A stretch of DNA of 39,288 nucleotides from Spirochaetota bacterium (GTDB lineage: Bacteria; Spirochaetota; UBA4802; UBA5368): the NCBI GenBank assembly GCA_035477215.1, contig DATIKU010000057.1:1-39288 (forward strand), in the 5' to 3' direction. Below are positions 32,924 to 39,288 of this stretch, in pieces. Under the pieces are notes generated by a model. That model saw only the letters and a list, made by a program, of their open reading frames with translations, had not been told where the DNA came from and searched no databases. Both the position numbers and the translations under genes were made by a program. Within the stretch, counting starts at the first letter, position 1; each line of letters begins with the position of its first letter.

Positions 32924-33853
32924 TCACCCCTTCACCAGCTTGAAGTTTACCTGGTAACGATAGAATGAAACCACCGGCGCCGCGGCAAGCGCCCAGCGCA
33001 GCTTTTTATCGTCCTCGAGCGCGATGATGACGCCTTCGACCGTCTGATCGGGCTCGGCGATCTGTTCCTTTACGTAGCCCATATAGCGCAGGATCTGGCC
33101 GACTACGACATCCGATGCCCGGCCGCGCTTGAGCTCGACGACCAGAAGCCGCCCGCCGTCCTTGCTTACGGCGAGGATGTCGATCGGACCGGCATCCGTT
33201 TCGTATTGCTGCCCGACCGGTTCGCCCTCCTCCTCATAGATCGAGAACTCCTTTCCCAGTTCGGTCTGGTTCCAGTTGGCGACGAGAAAGGCCTCCAGGT
33301 GTTTTTCCATTGCGAAGGCGACCGGGTCCTCGACCGCGGGGTCCGAGGCGACGATGTCCACGGAGGCGTTTCCCTGCTCCAGGAATCGTTCGATTTCCCT
33401 CGCGTGTCCGGTGATGGTGCTGACCGTGCCGATGGAACCGGTGGAGTTCTGCAGGGCCTCGCTCATCGCGGTGCGGGCGATGGACACGGGTAGCCAGTTG
33501 ATCTTTCGCCGGTGCGGGAGCACCAGGCCAGGAGCGTAATAATAATCGCCTGCCACCTCGCCCACCCTGTACACGCCGGTGCCGTCCGGCGAGAGCACGA
33601 TGTCGCCCTTCTGTATTCCTTTTGAAACCGTCCACAGCGCGCCGCAGGCCAGCCCGGCGCCGATTTTGCTTTTACCGGGCTCCTTCGCCAGCATGACGGG
33701 GATGAATCGCTTATTGAATTCCTTCCATTCGTCGGGCAGTTTGCCGGTGAGGTCCTGGTCCAATCCGAAATCCGCGCCGATATATCCGCCCGCAAAGCAT
33801 TCCGCCGCCAGGGCGCTTTTTTTACCGAGCATGATACGGTAATAGTTTCTCAT
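32924..33853 (-). CDS. NucS-like PD-(D/E)XK nuclease with an N-terminal reader-like domain
   Basis: A 309-residue protein. The C-terminal DUF91/NucS-like nuclease core has Asp225 (GPIDILAV), Glu240-Leu-Lys242 and Gln253 (GQILRYMGYV). The N-terminal 120 residues, from YYRIMLGKKSALAAECF through KGDIVLSPDGTGVYRVGEV to LPHRRKINWL, resemble the PUA/EVE-like domain found at the front of restriction proteins that read modified bases; this is judged by eye. The start overlaps the glycosylase-like stop by 4 bp (ATGA). A modification-dependent cutting or nicking activity would fit its place beside a DNA-glycosylase-like protein. Confidence 0.82.
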   Translation of the reverse strand: MRNYYRIMLGKKSALAAECFAGGYIGADFGLDQDLTGKLPDEWKEFNKRFIPVMLAKEPGKSKIGAGLACGALWTVSKGIQKGDIVLSPDGTGVYRVGEVAGDYYYAPGLVLPHRRKINWLPVSIARTAMSEALQNSTGSIGTVSTITGHAREIERFLEQGNASVDIVASDPAVEDPVAFAMEKHLEAFLVANWNQTELGKEFSIYEEEGEPVGQQYETDAGPIDILAVSKDGGRLLVVELKRGRASDVVVGQILRYMGYVKEQIAEPDQTVEGVIIALEDDKKLRWALAAAPVVSFYRYQVNFKLVKG

Positions 33854-34584
33854 TCTGATATAGCCTTTAGCGTTGATTTCAATTCACGCACTCGATCTGG
33901 AAGTTCAAACTGATCTTTGTAAATAGAAATATTCCATTCACTCTTTTCATATTTGCCTTTCAGGCCTACAAAATTATTATTCCTACACCGCCATTTTCGA
34001 CATGATTGGATATCGTTGACGTTGAAGAACGCATCATGCGTATCATGGAGACTATGTTTCCCCGGGATAATATCTGGTGGATTGAAATCAATTTCGGGGT
34101 GCTTTAACAGGGCATCGTGTAAGAGCTCTTTCGCGGTTATTCCGGGTCCTCCTGTAGCTCGGGGAACGAGTAGTTTGCCATCTTCCTTGATAAGGTTCCG
34201 CAGTAAGAAGCTTACTGGAACACCCTCAGGACCCACAACGATGTCGATCCGATTCCAATTGGATTTCCTGTCCATTTTAGAATAGAAACGAAGTCCTGCT
34301 TCCATCTGTCTCGGGGTGTTTTTCCATGATTTACTATTCTTCCTCGCTTTGAATTGCTTCCTCCACCAGTCATGACACTCATCTCCAATGCCGCCATAGT
34401 ACAGTTCAACCATGGCAATGATATACAGTGTGTTATTTGTAATAAGTGTTGAGCCGATCAGCCTTTCCCCAACATCCAGTGCCGCATTTTCGGAATCACG
34501 AAGACCATTTTCATCCAGATCACCCGTCTCCGTGATTATATGGTTCCTGATTCTTGGATCAAGATAGAATGGAGTATCGCTCAT
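33850..34584 (-). CDS. Alkylpurine DNA glycosylase (AAG/MPG)-like protein within the R-M operon
   Basis: A 244-residue protein that fits the MPG fold in several blocks: an opening ALDVGERLIGSTL, then VELYYGGIGDECHD, NTPRQM, the highly characteristic DIVVGPEGVPVSFLLRNL and finally GGPG. In human AAG the catalytic Glu125, intercalated-base contacts Tyr127 and His136 occur as E-x-Y-x8-H. Here Glu60, Tyr62 and His71 have exactly that spacing. The family flips out a base and cuts its glycosidic bond. Here the gene overlaps hsdS and the NucS-like gene by 4 bp each, which makes it an integral operon member. A defence role is inferred; a housekeeping repair role is less likely in this setting. Confidence 0.68.
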   Translation of the reverse strand: MSDTPFYLDPRIRNHIITETGDLDENGLRDSENAALDVGERLIGSTLITNNTLYIIAMVELYYGGIGDECHDWWRKQFKARKNSKSWKNTPRQMEAGLRFYSKMDRKSNWNRIDIVVGPEGVPVSFLLRNLIKEDGKLLVPRATGGPGITAKELLHDALLKHPEIDFNPPDIIPGKHSLHDTHDAFFNVNDIQSCRKWRCRNNNFVGLKGKYEKSEWNISIYKDQFELPDRVRELKSTLKAISE

Positions 34585-35855
34585 ACCAGCCGTATCCTCC
34601 CCGTTAGCAACTCCTGCATCATTCCCTGCTTGACCTGCCGCGCCTTTGCGAGCTTCTCCTCCAGCGCGGCGATCTCCGCGTCCATGTCGCTCAGGATGGC
34701 GGCAATGGCGGTTTGTTCGGATAGAGAAGGAAATAATCCTTGGATTTCAGACAAGGATGTTCCGCTTATATGGACGATAGCATCACCTTGACCTCTGCTT
34801 GCCTTCTGTCTGATAATGGGCGCAGTATTCAGATAATAGCCAAGATAAAGCGGGTCAACATTCTCTGTTCTGAGAATGACGATATCTCCCCCTGCATAGG
34901 CTTCGATATCATCCACAAACGCGACGCATTTACCGATTTCTTCCTTCGTTTCTCCAGAACCAGCAAATAAGATATCTCCATGCTGCAAACGAGTTGCTGT
35001 TGCTGCAACATCATGCGAAATCCATGAGTTGAAAGACTTGATGAAGTATTCATGATGCGTGTATATTTCCCCATATCTGACACAGGGGATTTTGCCGCTT
35101 TGTGATTGTTCTCTGGAAACACCGCTTCCTTTTAAGAATGTTCCAATCTGTCCCAGCCGCTTCTCCTCCCACTCCCCACTGAATCCCGGCAACCGCAGGT
35201 TTAATTGAGAATGGACAATGGATAATTGAGAATTATCACCATTCTCCATTTTCAATTCTCCATTATCAATTGGCGTTGGCTCCGGAGGAGACAAAAGCCT
35301 CTGCATGGCGCCCTGCTTGACGAGACGCTTCTTGGCGATGATCTGCTCCAGTGATTCGATGAGGGCGTCCGCATCACTCAAGGCCCCGGCGATGGCTTCC
35401 TGCTCTGCGAGGGTGGGAGGGAGAGGGATTTGCATTCTTGCTATCATATCTCGTCGCACAGAATCAACTGATGATTTAGCAGTCATCTGCATGATTCGAT
35501 TATAGAAGTGTGAACTGAAATACAAATAGAAGAAGAATCCGTTTATGCCCTCCTTGAAGTCAGATATTCTGTATACCCGCTGGTGAACATCAAACTTGCC
35601 ATTAATATAGTGAAACACCTTGCCAGTTCCCACGCCGTCGCCTGCAGTTAAGACTGCTTCTCCATCAAATGAATAACTATTTATCCGCTCAATGTTTTGA
35701 GAACGGACAAAGAATGGATATAGTCCATCTTCAACACGATCTTGTGTGTTCTTTCCGCCGGTTGTTATATAGGCCAAGTTTTCGACATATTCAAGATTCC
35801 AATCCTCGGGTATTACATCCACTTCTGTCTGTTTATATCCAGGTTTCACTTCCAT
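34581..35855 (-). CDS. hsdS: Type I restriction-modification specificity subunit S
   Basis: A 424-residue specificity subunit with two target-recognition domains (about 12-150 and 235-375). Each is followed by a coiled spacer: AEQEAIAGALSDADALIESLE with KQGAMQRLL, and SEQTAIAAILSDMDAEIAALE with KQGMMQELLTG. These set the two half-sites of the DNA target and their spacing. The region between the halves (about residues 196-218) is encoded by an inserted palindromic repeat (35203-35271). The start overlaps the hsdM stop by 10 bp and its stop overlaps the glycosylase-like start. The gene is visibly AT-richer than hsdM, which suggests exchange of the specificity cassette. Confidence 0.95.
   Translation of the reverse strand: MEVKPGYKQTEVDVIPEDWNLEYVENLAYITTGGKNTQDRVEDGLYPFFVRSQNIERINSYSFDGEAVLTAGDGVGTGKVFHYINGKFDVHQRVYRISDFKEGINGFFFYLYFSSHFYNRIMQMTAKSSVDSVRRDMIARMQIPLPPTLAEQEAIAGALSDADALIESLEQIIAKKRLVKQGAMQRLLSPPEPTPIDNGELKMENGDNSQLSIVHSQLNLRLPGFSGEWEEKRLGQIGTFLKGSGVSREQSQSGKIPCVRYGEIYTHHEYFIKSFNSWISHDVAATATRLQHGDILFAGSGETKEEIGKCVAFVDDIEAYAGGDIVILRTENVDPLYLGYYLNTAPIIRQKASRGQGDAIVHISGTSLSEIQGLFPSLSEQTAIAAILSDMDAEIAALEEKLAKARQVKQGMMQELLTGRIRLV
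35203..35271. repeat. Palindromic repeat inserted in the hsdS linker
   Basis: A 69-bp (23-codon) stretch of AATTGAGAATGGA-like units and their imperfect complement (TCCATTTTCAATT, TCCATTATCAATT) forms two arms of about 31 bp around a 6-nt centre. It translates as a low-complexity ELKMENG and NSQLSIVHSQLN linker, wording seen widely where such repeats enter genes. Its length is a multiple of three, so hsdS stays open. Confidence 0.7.
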
Positions 35856-38269
35856 GCAAACCCCATCCTCTCAAGATGCGCCTTCACCTTCGCCTCAAGC
35901 TCTGCCACGCGGTTCGCCATCGCCGGCATCGGCGCCTCGTAGCGCTCGGCAAGCTCCTTCACACGTCGGGTGAGGGCCTGGCTCACGCGGTCCATCTCGC
36001 CGTGGATGGCCGTCTCGAGGGCGGCAAGCCACTTGTCGTCCACCACCAGGGCCTTCACATCGGCCTCGGAAAGCTTCGGGTACCGGGCGTAGGCCTTCGC
36101 GTCAAGATCGGCTTCGGCTTCCTTGAGGCGCTTCTTGAGGGAGGCTTCCTCGTCGCAAAGCGTCATCCACTCAGTGAGAACGGCGGCTTCGTCCTTCGAC
36201 TCCGCGTCGCCCTTGATCTCCTTCAGCCTTGAAGCGACATTCGCCTTGTTCACCTTGTCAAGCTCCGAGAACGCGCCCTCATCGCCCCCGTGCTCCTCCT
36301 CGAGCTCTGCCATCCGTGCGGAGACGCCCTCCAGCTCCGCCGCGAGCGCCTCGACGGCCGCCCGATCCTTCGCGAAGTACCGGGCGATCACGAGGTCCCG
36401 CAGCACCAGGTCGCAGGTCCAGCCCTTGTCCACCTGCTTCCCCGGTTTGCCGTCCTTTCCTTTCTTTGTTTCAATTATCCGGTACGTTTCGGCCTTCCAG
36501 CCGTCGTCGGAAATGAGATAACAGTCGTCCTGCATGGTCTCCGCCCAGTAGTCCATGATGTGCTGGTAGATGTCGTAGTTGTCGACGAGCGGCTTCCCCT
36601 TGTAATGGCACAGCAGGTCCTCGGAAAGCGTGGCAATGAGCTCTCTCGGGTGGAAGCCCTTCGCGAGCGCCCTGAGCGTCTTCGCGCTCTTCTTCCGCCA
36701 GGCGGCGAAATGTGCGTTCATGCCGGTAATGAAGTCGGTGAACTCCGGGTGCTCGTAGATGGCGGTCTTGATGGCCGACTTCTCCACGGCGAGGTCGAGG
36801 TAGCCCGGGCGGTTCTCCCTGAAGAGGGCCGCCCTGAGCTTCGGGCAGATGTCCCAGTAGCGCTGGAGCGCGTCCACGTCGGCGGCGGGAATGCCGCCCT
36901 TCAGGTGCCCGGAGATATCCTGATAATCCTCCGGCTCGGTGCTGTCGATGTAGCGCGGCAGGTTCAGGTTGAACTCGTTCTTCTCGATCTCCGCGAAGCT
37001 CACCATGCGCGAATATTTAGAGAGGTCGATACACCGGTTGAAGGTGTCGACTATCCGGTGGATGTCCTGGGCGCGCAGGCGGTTCTTGGGGCCGTCCTTC
37101 ATGAAGCCGGCGCTCGCGTCGATCATGAAGACGCCCTTGCGCGCGTTCGCTCCCGCCTTGTCGACAACCACGATGCAGGCCGGGATGCCCGTGCCGTAGA
37201 AGAGGTTCGCCGGCAGGCCGATGATGCCCTTGAGGTAGCCCTTGCGCACCAGGTTCCGGCGGATCTCCGCCTCGGCGCCGCCCCGGAAGAGCACCCCGTG
37301 GGGAAGGATGCACGCGCCTTTTCCCGTGCTCTTGAGCGACCGGACGATGTGCAGCAGATACGCGTAGTCGCCCTGTTTCGCCGGCGGCGCGCCGAAGTGC
37401 GTGAAGCGCCCGTGGGGATCGTTCATCGGATCGAGTCCCGTGCTCCAGCGCTTGTCGGAAAAGGGCGGATTCGCGACCACGTAGTCGAAGGTCTTGAGCG
37501 TGTCGCCGTCCTTAAACTTCGGGTCGGAGAGCGTGTTCCCCTGCACGATAAGCGCCTCCGGGTTGTTGTGGAGGATCATGTTCATCCGCGCCAGGCCCGA
37601 TGTGGCGGCGTCCTTCTCCTGCCCGTAGATGGTGATCTTCGACTTGGCCTCGTCAGCCAGCTTCAGCAGGAGCGATCCGGAACCGCAGGTGGGGTCGTAG
37701 GCCGTGGTGGCGGCGCTGGTCTTCGCCTCGCGGATGCCCGATATCTGCGCCATAATGCGGCTCACCTCGGCGGGCGTGTAGAACTGGCCCTTACTCTTGC
37801 CGCTTTCCGTGGCGAAGTGCCGCATCAGGTACTCGTAGGCGTCGCCAAGGATATCGTCACCCTCGGCCCGGTTCTTCGAGAAGTCCAGGTCCGGGTCCTC
37901 GAAGATGGTGATGAGGTTCGTGAGCCGGTCCACCATCTCCTTCCCGCTCCCAAGCTTCGAAGCATCGTTGAAGTCCGGGAAGTCCGACGCCGACAGTTGC
38001 TGGTTCGCCTTCACCAGCGGCGCGATGACCTTCTTGTTGATCTGGTCGCCGATATCGCTCTTCCCCTTGAGCTTCACCATGTCCTCGAAGCCCGCGCCCT
38101 TCGGAATGGTGATGGGCGTGTACTTCTGCCCCGCGTACTTGTCGCTGATGTACTTTATGAAGAGGAGGACCAGCACGTAGTCCTTGTACTGGCTGGCGTC
38201 CATCCCGCCGCGGAGCTCGTCGCAGCTCGCCCAGAGGTGTGAGTAGAGTTCGGATTTCTTGAGGGCCAT
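35846..38269 (-). CDS. hsdM: Type I restriction-modification methyltransferase subunit M
   Basis: An 807-residue adenine-N6 methyltransferase. It has the HsdM N-terminal helical domain (to about 150), GQFYTP at 161-166, the SAM-binding motif DPTCGSGSL at 192-200 and catalytic NPPF at 267-270. The typical HsdM is about 500-550 residues; here a long C-terminal extension (from about 480) contains predicted helical and coiled-coil segments (near AALAAELEGVSARMAELEEE). The start at 38269 has a GGAG ribosome site; an upstream in-frame ATG at 38293 lacks one. It methylates the host target with HsdS and supplies the core of the restriction complex. Confidence 0.95.
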   Translation of the reverse strand: MALKKSELYSHLWASCDELRGGMDASQYKDYVLVLLFIKYISDKYAGQKYTPITIPKGAGFEDMVKLKGKSDIGDQINKKVIAPLVKANQQLSASDFPDFNDASKLGSGKEMVDRLTNLITIFEDPDLDFSKNRAEGDDILGDAYEYLMRHFATESGKSKGQFYTPAEVSRIMAQISGIREAKTSAATTAYDPTCGSGSLLLKLADEAKSKITIYGQEKDAATSGLARMNMILHNNPEALIVQGNTLSDPKFKDGDTLKTFDYVVANPPFSDKRWSTGLDPMNDPHGRFTHFGAPPAKQGDYAYLLHIVRSLKSTGKGACILPHGVLFRGGAEAEIRRNLVRKGYLKGIIGLPANLFYGTGIPACIVVVDKAGANARKGVFMIDASAGFMKDGPKNRLRAQDIHRIVDTFNRCIDLSKYSRMVSFAEIEKNEFNLNLPRYIDSTEPEDYQDISGHLKGGIPAADVDALQRYWDICPKLRAALFRENRPGYLDLAVEKSAIKTAIYEHPEFTDFITGMNAHFAAWRKKSAKTLRALAKGFHPRELIATLSEDLLCHYKGKPLVDNYDIYQHIMDYWAETMQDDCYLISDDGWKAETYRIIETKKGKDGKPGKQVDKGWTCDLVLRDLVIARYFAKDRAAVEALAAELEGVSARMAELEEEHGGDEGAFSELDKVNKANVASRLKEIKGDAESKDEAAVLTEWMTLCDEEASLKKRLKEAEADLDAKAYARYPKLSEADVKALVVDDKWLAALETAIHGEMDRVSQALTRRVKELAERYEAPMPAMANRVAELEAKVKAHLERMGFAWK

Positions 38270-38393
38270 TGTTCGCTCCGTTACATCATTCATCCGGCCG
38301 CGTGACGGCGCGTGCTCTTTATACCGCCCCGGCCCGGGCCGTGCAACTCAATCGCCAGCGGCAAATTCAGTCCGACGGCCGCGGACCGGTAGA

Positions 38394-39143
38394 TCAACCT
38401 AAATCCCGATTGACCTTTCTCAAATTGACGGACAGCTCGTATTCGAACAGATCGACGCTCTCAATCTGGGAACAGGCGATAAGCAGGTCCTCGGAAATGC
38501 TTCGGGCGATGATTATCCCGCGCACCTTCTGGCCCTTCTCCGCCAGGTTTTTGCGTATCCAGCCCGTGTAGCGCAGCAGCTGGCCGATCACCCGGTCGTA
38601 GCCCCTCGACACCTTGAGCTCGATGACGACGAAATCGTTGTTTTTGTCGAGGGCGAGAATATCGATATAGCGCCCGCCGACATCGTACTCGATACCGTTT
38701 ATGCCTTCATCCTGATAGAGCGTAAGCCCCTCCTCGACAAGGGAAAGGTTTTTCGCCAGGAAATTTTTCAAATCGCTTTCGTAGGCGAACTCGTACGCGT
38801 CGGCGATCTGTTCTTGCGGATCCCCCACGGGCTGCGGCTCCTTTCCGAGCTCATAAATCGGTGCCAGGTCCTTTTCCGGATCGTAAAGGCGCAACGACCT
38901 GTCCGGCAATTGGAAGAAGAGGTCATCGATGCCGTCGGGTGATGCATGATAATGGGGCCTGCTGGGGGCGTTCGTGGTCATTTTGGTTATATGGGCATCG
39001 ATGGTGCCCGGTTTTATTTTTGGATAGTTCTTCGAAAACCAGGACCGTATGTCATCCCGCTGAATCCGGCTTCCGGGAGTCATATTCGAAGCGGCAAAAT
39101 CTTTCATCAGCTCGCGGGTCGGTTTTTCATAAATCGTTTTCAT
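38394..39143 (-). CDS. Second NucS-like PD-(D/E)XK nuclease
   Basis: A 249-residue protein whose C-terminal half is a DUF91/NucS-like nuclease with Asp161 (RYIDILAL), Glu175-Leu-Lys177 (VVIELKVSRG) and Gln188 (GQLLRYTGWI). The N-terminal part (RELMKDFAASNMTPGSRIQRDDIRSWF to about 60) looks like a small helical DNA-binding module of the kind seen on restriction proteins. An AAAGGAGCAC ribosome site lies just before the ATG and is inside the terminal palindrome. It sits 124 bp upstream of hsdM in the same direction and may be the first gene of the defence island. Confidence 0.8.
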   Translation of the reverse strand: MKTIYEKPTRELMKDFAASNMTPGSRIQRDDIRSWFSKNYPKIKPGTIDAHITKMTTNAPSRPHYHASPDGIDDLFFQLPDRSLRLYDPEKDLAPIYELGKEPQPVGDPQEQIADAYEFAYESDLKNFLAKNLSLVEEGLTLYQDEGINGIEYDVGGRYIDILALDKNNDFVVIELKVSRGYDRVIGQLLRYTGWIRKNLAEKGQKVRGIIIARSISEDLLIACSQIESVDLFEYELSVNLRKVNRDLG

Positions 39144-39146
39144 ACT

Positions 39147-39288
39147 GTGCTCCTTTTGGTCTCACAATAAACATTTCCATCGATTGATTCATTGGTCCGT
39201 GTGGTAGGGGCCAGGCATGCCTGGCCCCTACCACACGGACCAATGAATCAATCGATGGAAATGTTTATTGTGAGACCAAAAGGAGCAC
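39147..39288. repeat. Perfect 142-bp palindrome at the right window edge
   Basis: The 71-bp arms (39147-39217 and 39218-39288) are exact reverse complements with no spacer. The inner 40 bp or so (GTAGGGGCCAGGCATGCC and its complement) look like a genuine dispersed palindromic repeat. The outer arm on the right is a mirror copy of the ribosome-site region of the neighbouring gene and ends exactly at the last base. This is best explained by assembly fold-back; sequence beyond about 39218 may not be real. Confidence 0.85.

Noticed and set aside
36290-38242. 650-codon plus-strand frame opposite hsdM
   Set aside because: It is the antisense shadow of a high-GC gene. The opposite strand has complete methyltransferase motifs, and this product is Arg/Val/Leu-rich without any domain.

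Overview
The window reads as the chromosome of a GC-rich diderm (Gram-negative-type) bacterium. Evidence for an outer membrane is an OMPLA/PldA phospholipase, two beta-barrel-like exported proteins and small lipoproteins. Genes are dense, start mostly at ATG with good GGAGG-type ribosome sites, and no RNA genes were found. A loose lipobox on the phosphoesterase and the gene mix would fit a Spirochaetota-like or related environmental lineage, but nothing here fixes the taxon. The window begins inside a superoxide dismutase gene and ends in a perfect 142-bp palindrome, so both edges look like contig ends.

Layout. (1) 1-4.4 kb: Mn-type superoxide dismutase tail, an HTH-cupin regulator co-transcribed with an acyl-CoA dehydrogenase, then a convergent thiolase and an HSD10-like SDR; together a partial beta-oxidation cluster. 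(2) 4.8-6.8 kb: a small six-cysteine secreted protein and a metallophosphoesterase lipoprotein. (3) 6.9-10.4 kb: a minus-strand operon of a barrel/coiled-coil/Cys-rich outer membrane protein, a MotA/TolQ-like channel and a MotB-like stator fused to a VWA domain. It is a candidate proton-driven trans-envelope machine. (4) 10.6-20 kb: an AT-richer envelope/stress stretch with a PqiA-like membrane protein, a glycine-heptad membrane protein, two paralogous 21-residue membrane micropeptides, a frameshifted lmo0937-type protein, a PAS-PAS-HisKA_2 kinase, PldA, a small lipoprotein and a NatAB-type ABC exporter. (5) 20.4-23.4 kb: an HSL-family esterase, a Cys-rich exported peptide, an outer membrane barrel and a DUF4258-like protein.

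(6) 23.5-39.3 kb is a defence island on the minus strand. It has an internally deleted HNH nuclease, a Panacea-like gene next to a frameshifted PD-(D/E)XK nuclease that appears fused to the tail of an HD phosphohydrolase, and a long type I restriction-modification operon. The operon order is hsdM, hsdS, an alkylpurine-DNA-glycosylase (AAG/MPG)-like gene, a NucS-like nuclease with a putative modified-base reader, a DUF4062/ATP-binding regulator, a winged-helix fragment, hsdR, an M48-type metallopeptidase and a small membrane protein. Most junctions are 1-10 bp overlaps, so the extra genes are very probably part of the system. A second NucS-like gene lies just upstream of hsdM.

The two most promising undescribed systems are the type I R-M operon carrying a DNA-glycosylase-like protein, and the MotA/VWA/outer-membrane coiled-coil operon. 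The paired 21-residue micropeptides come third. All family calls were made by eye from sequence motifs; no database search was run.
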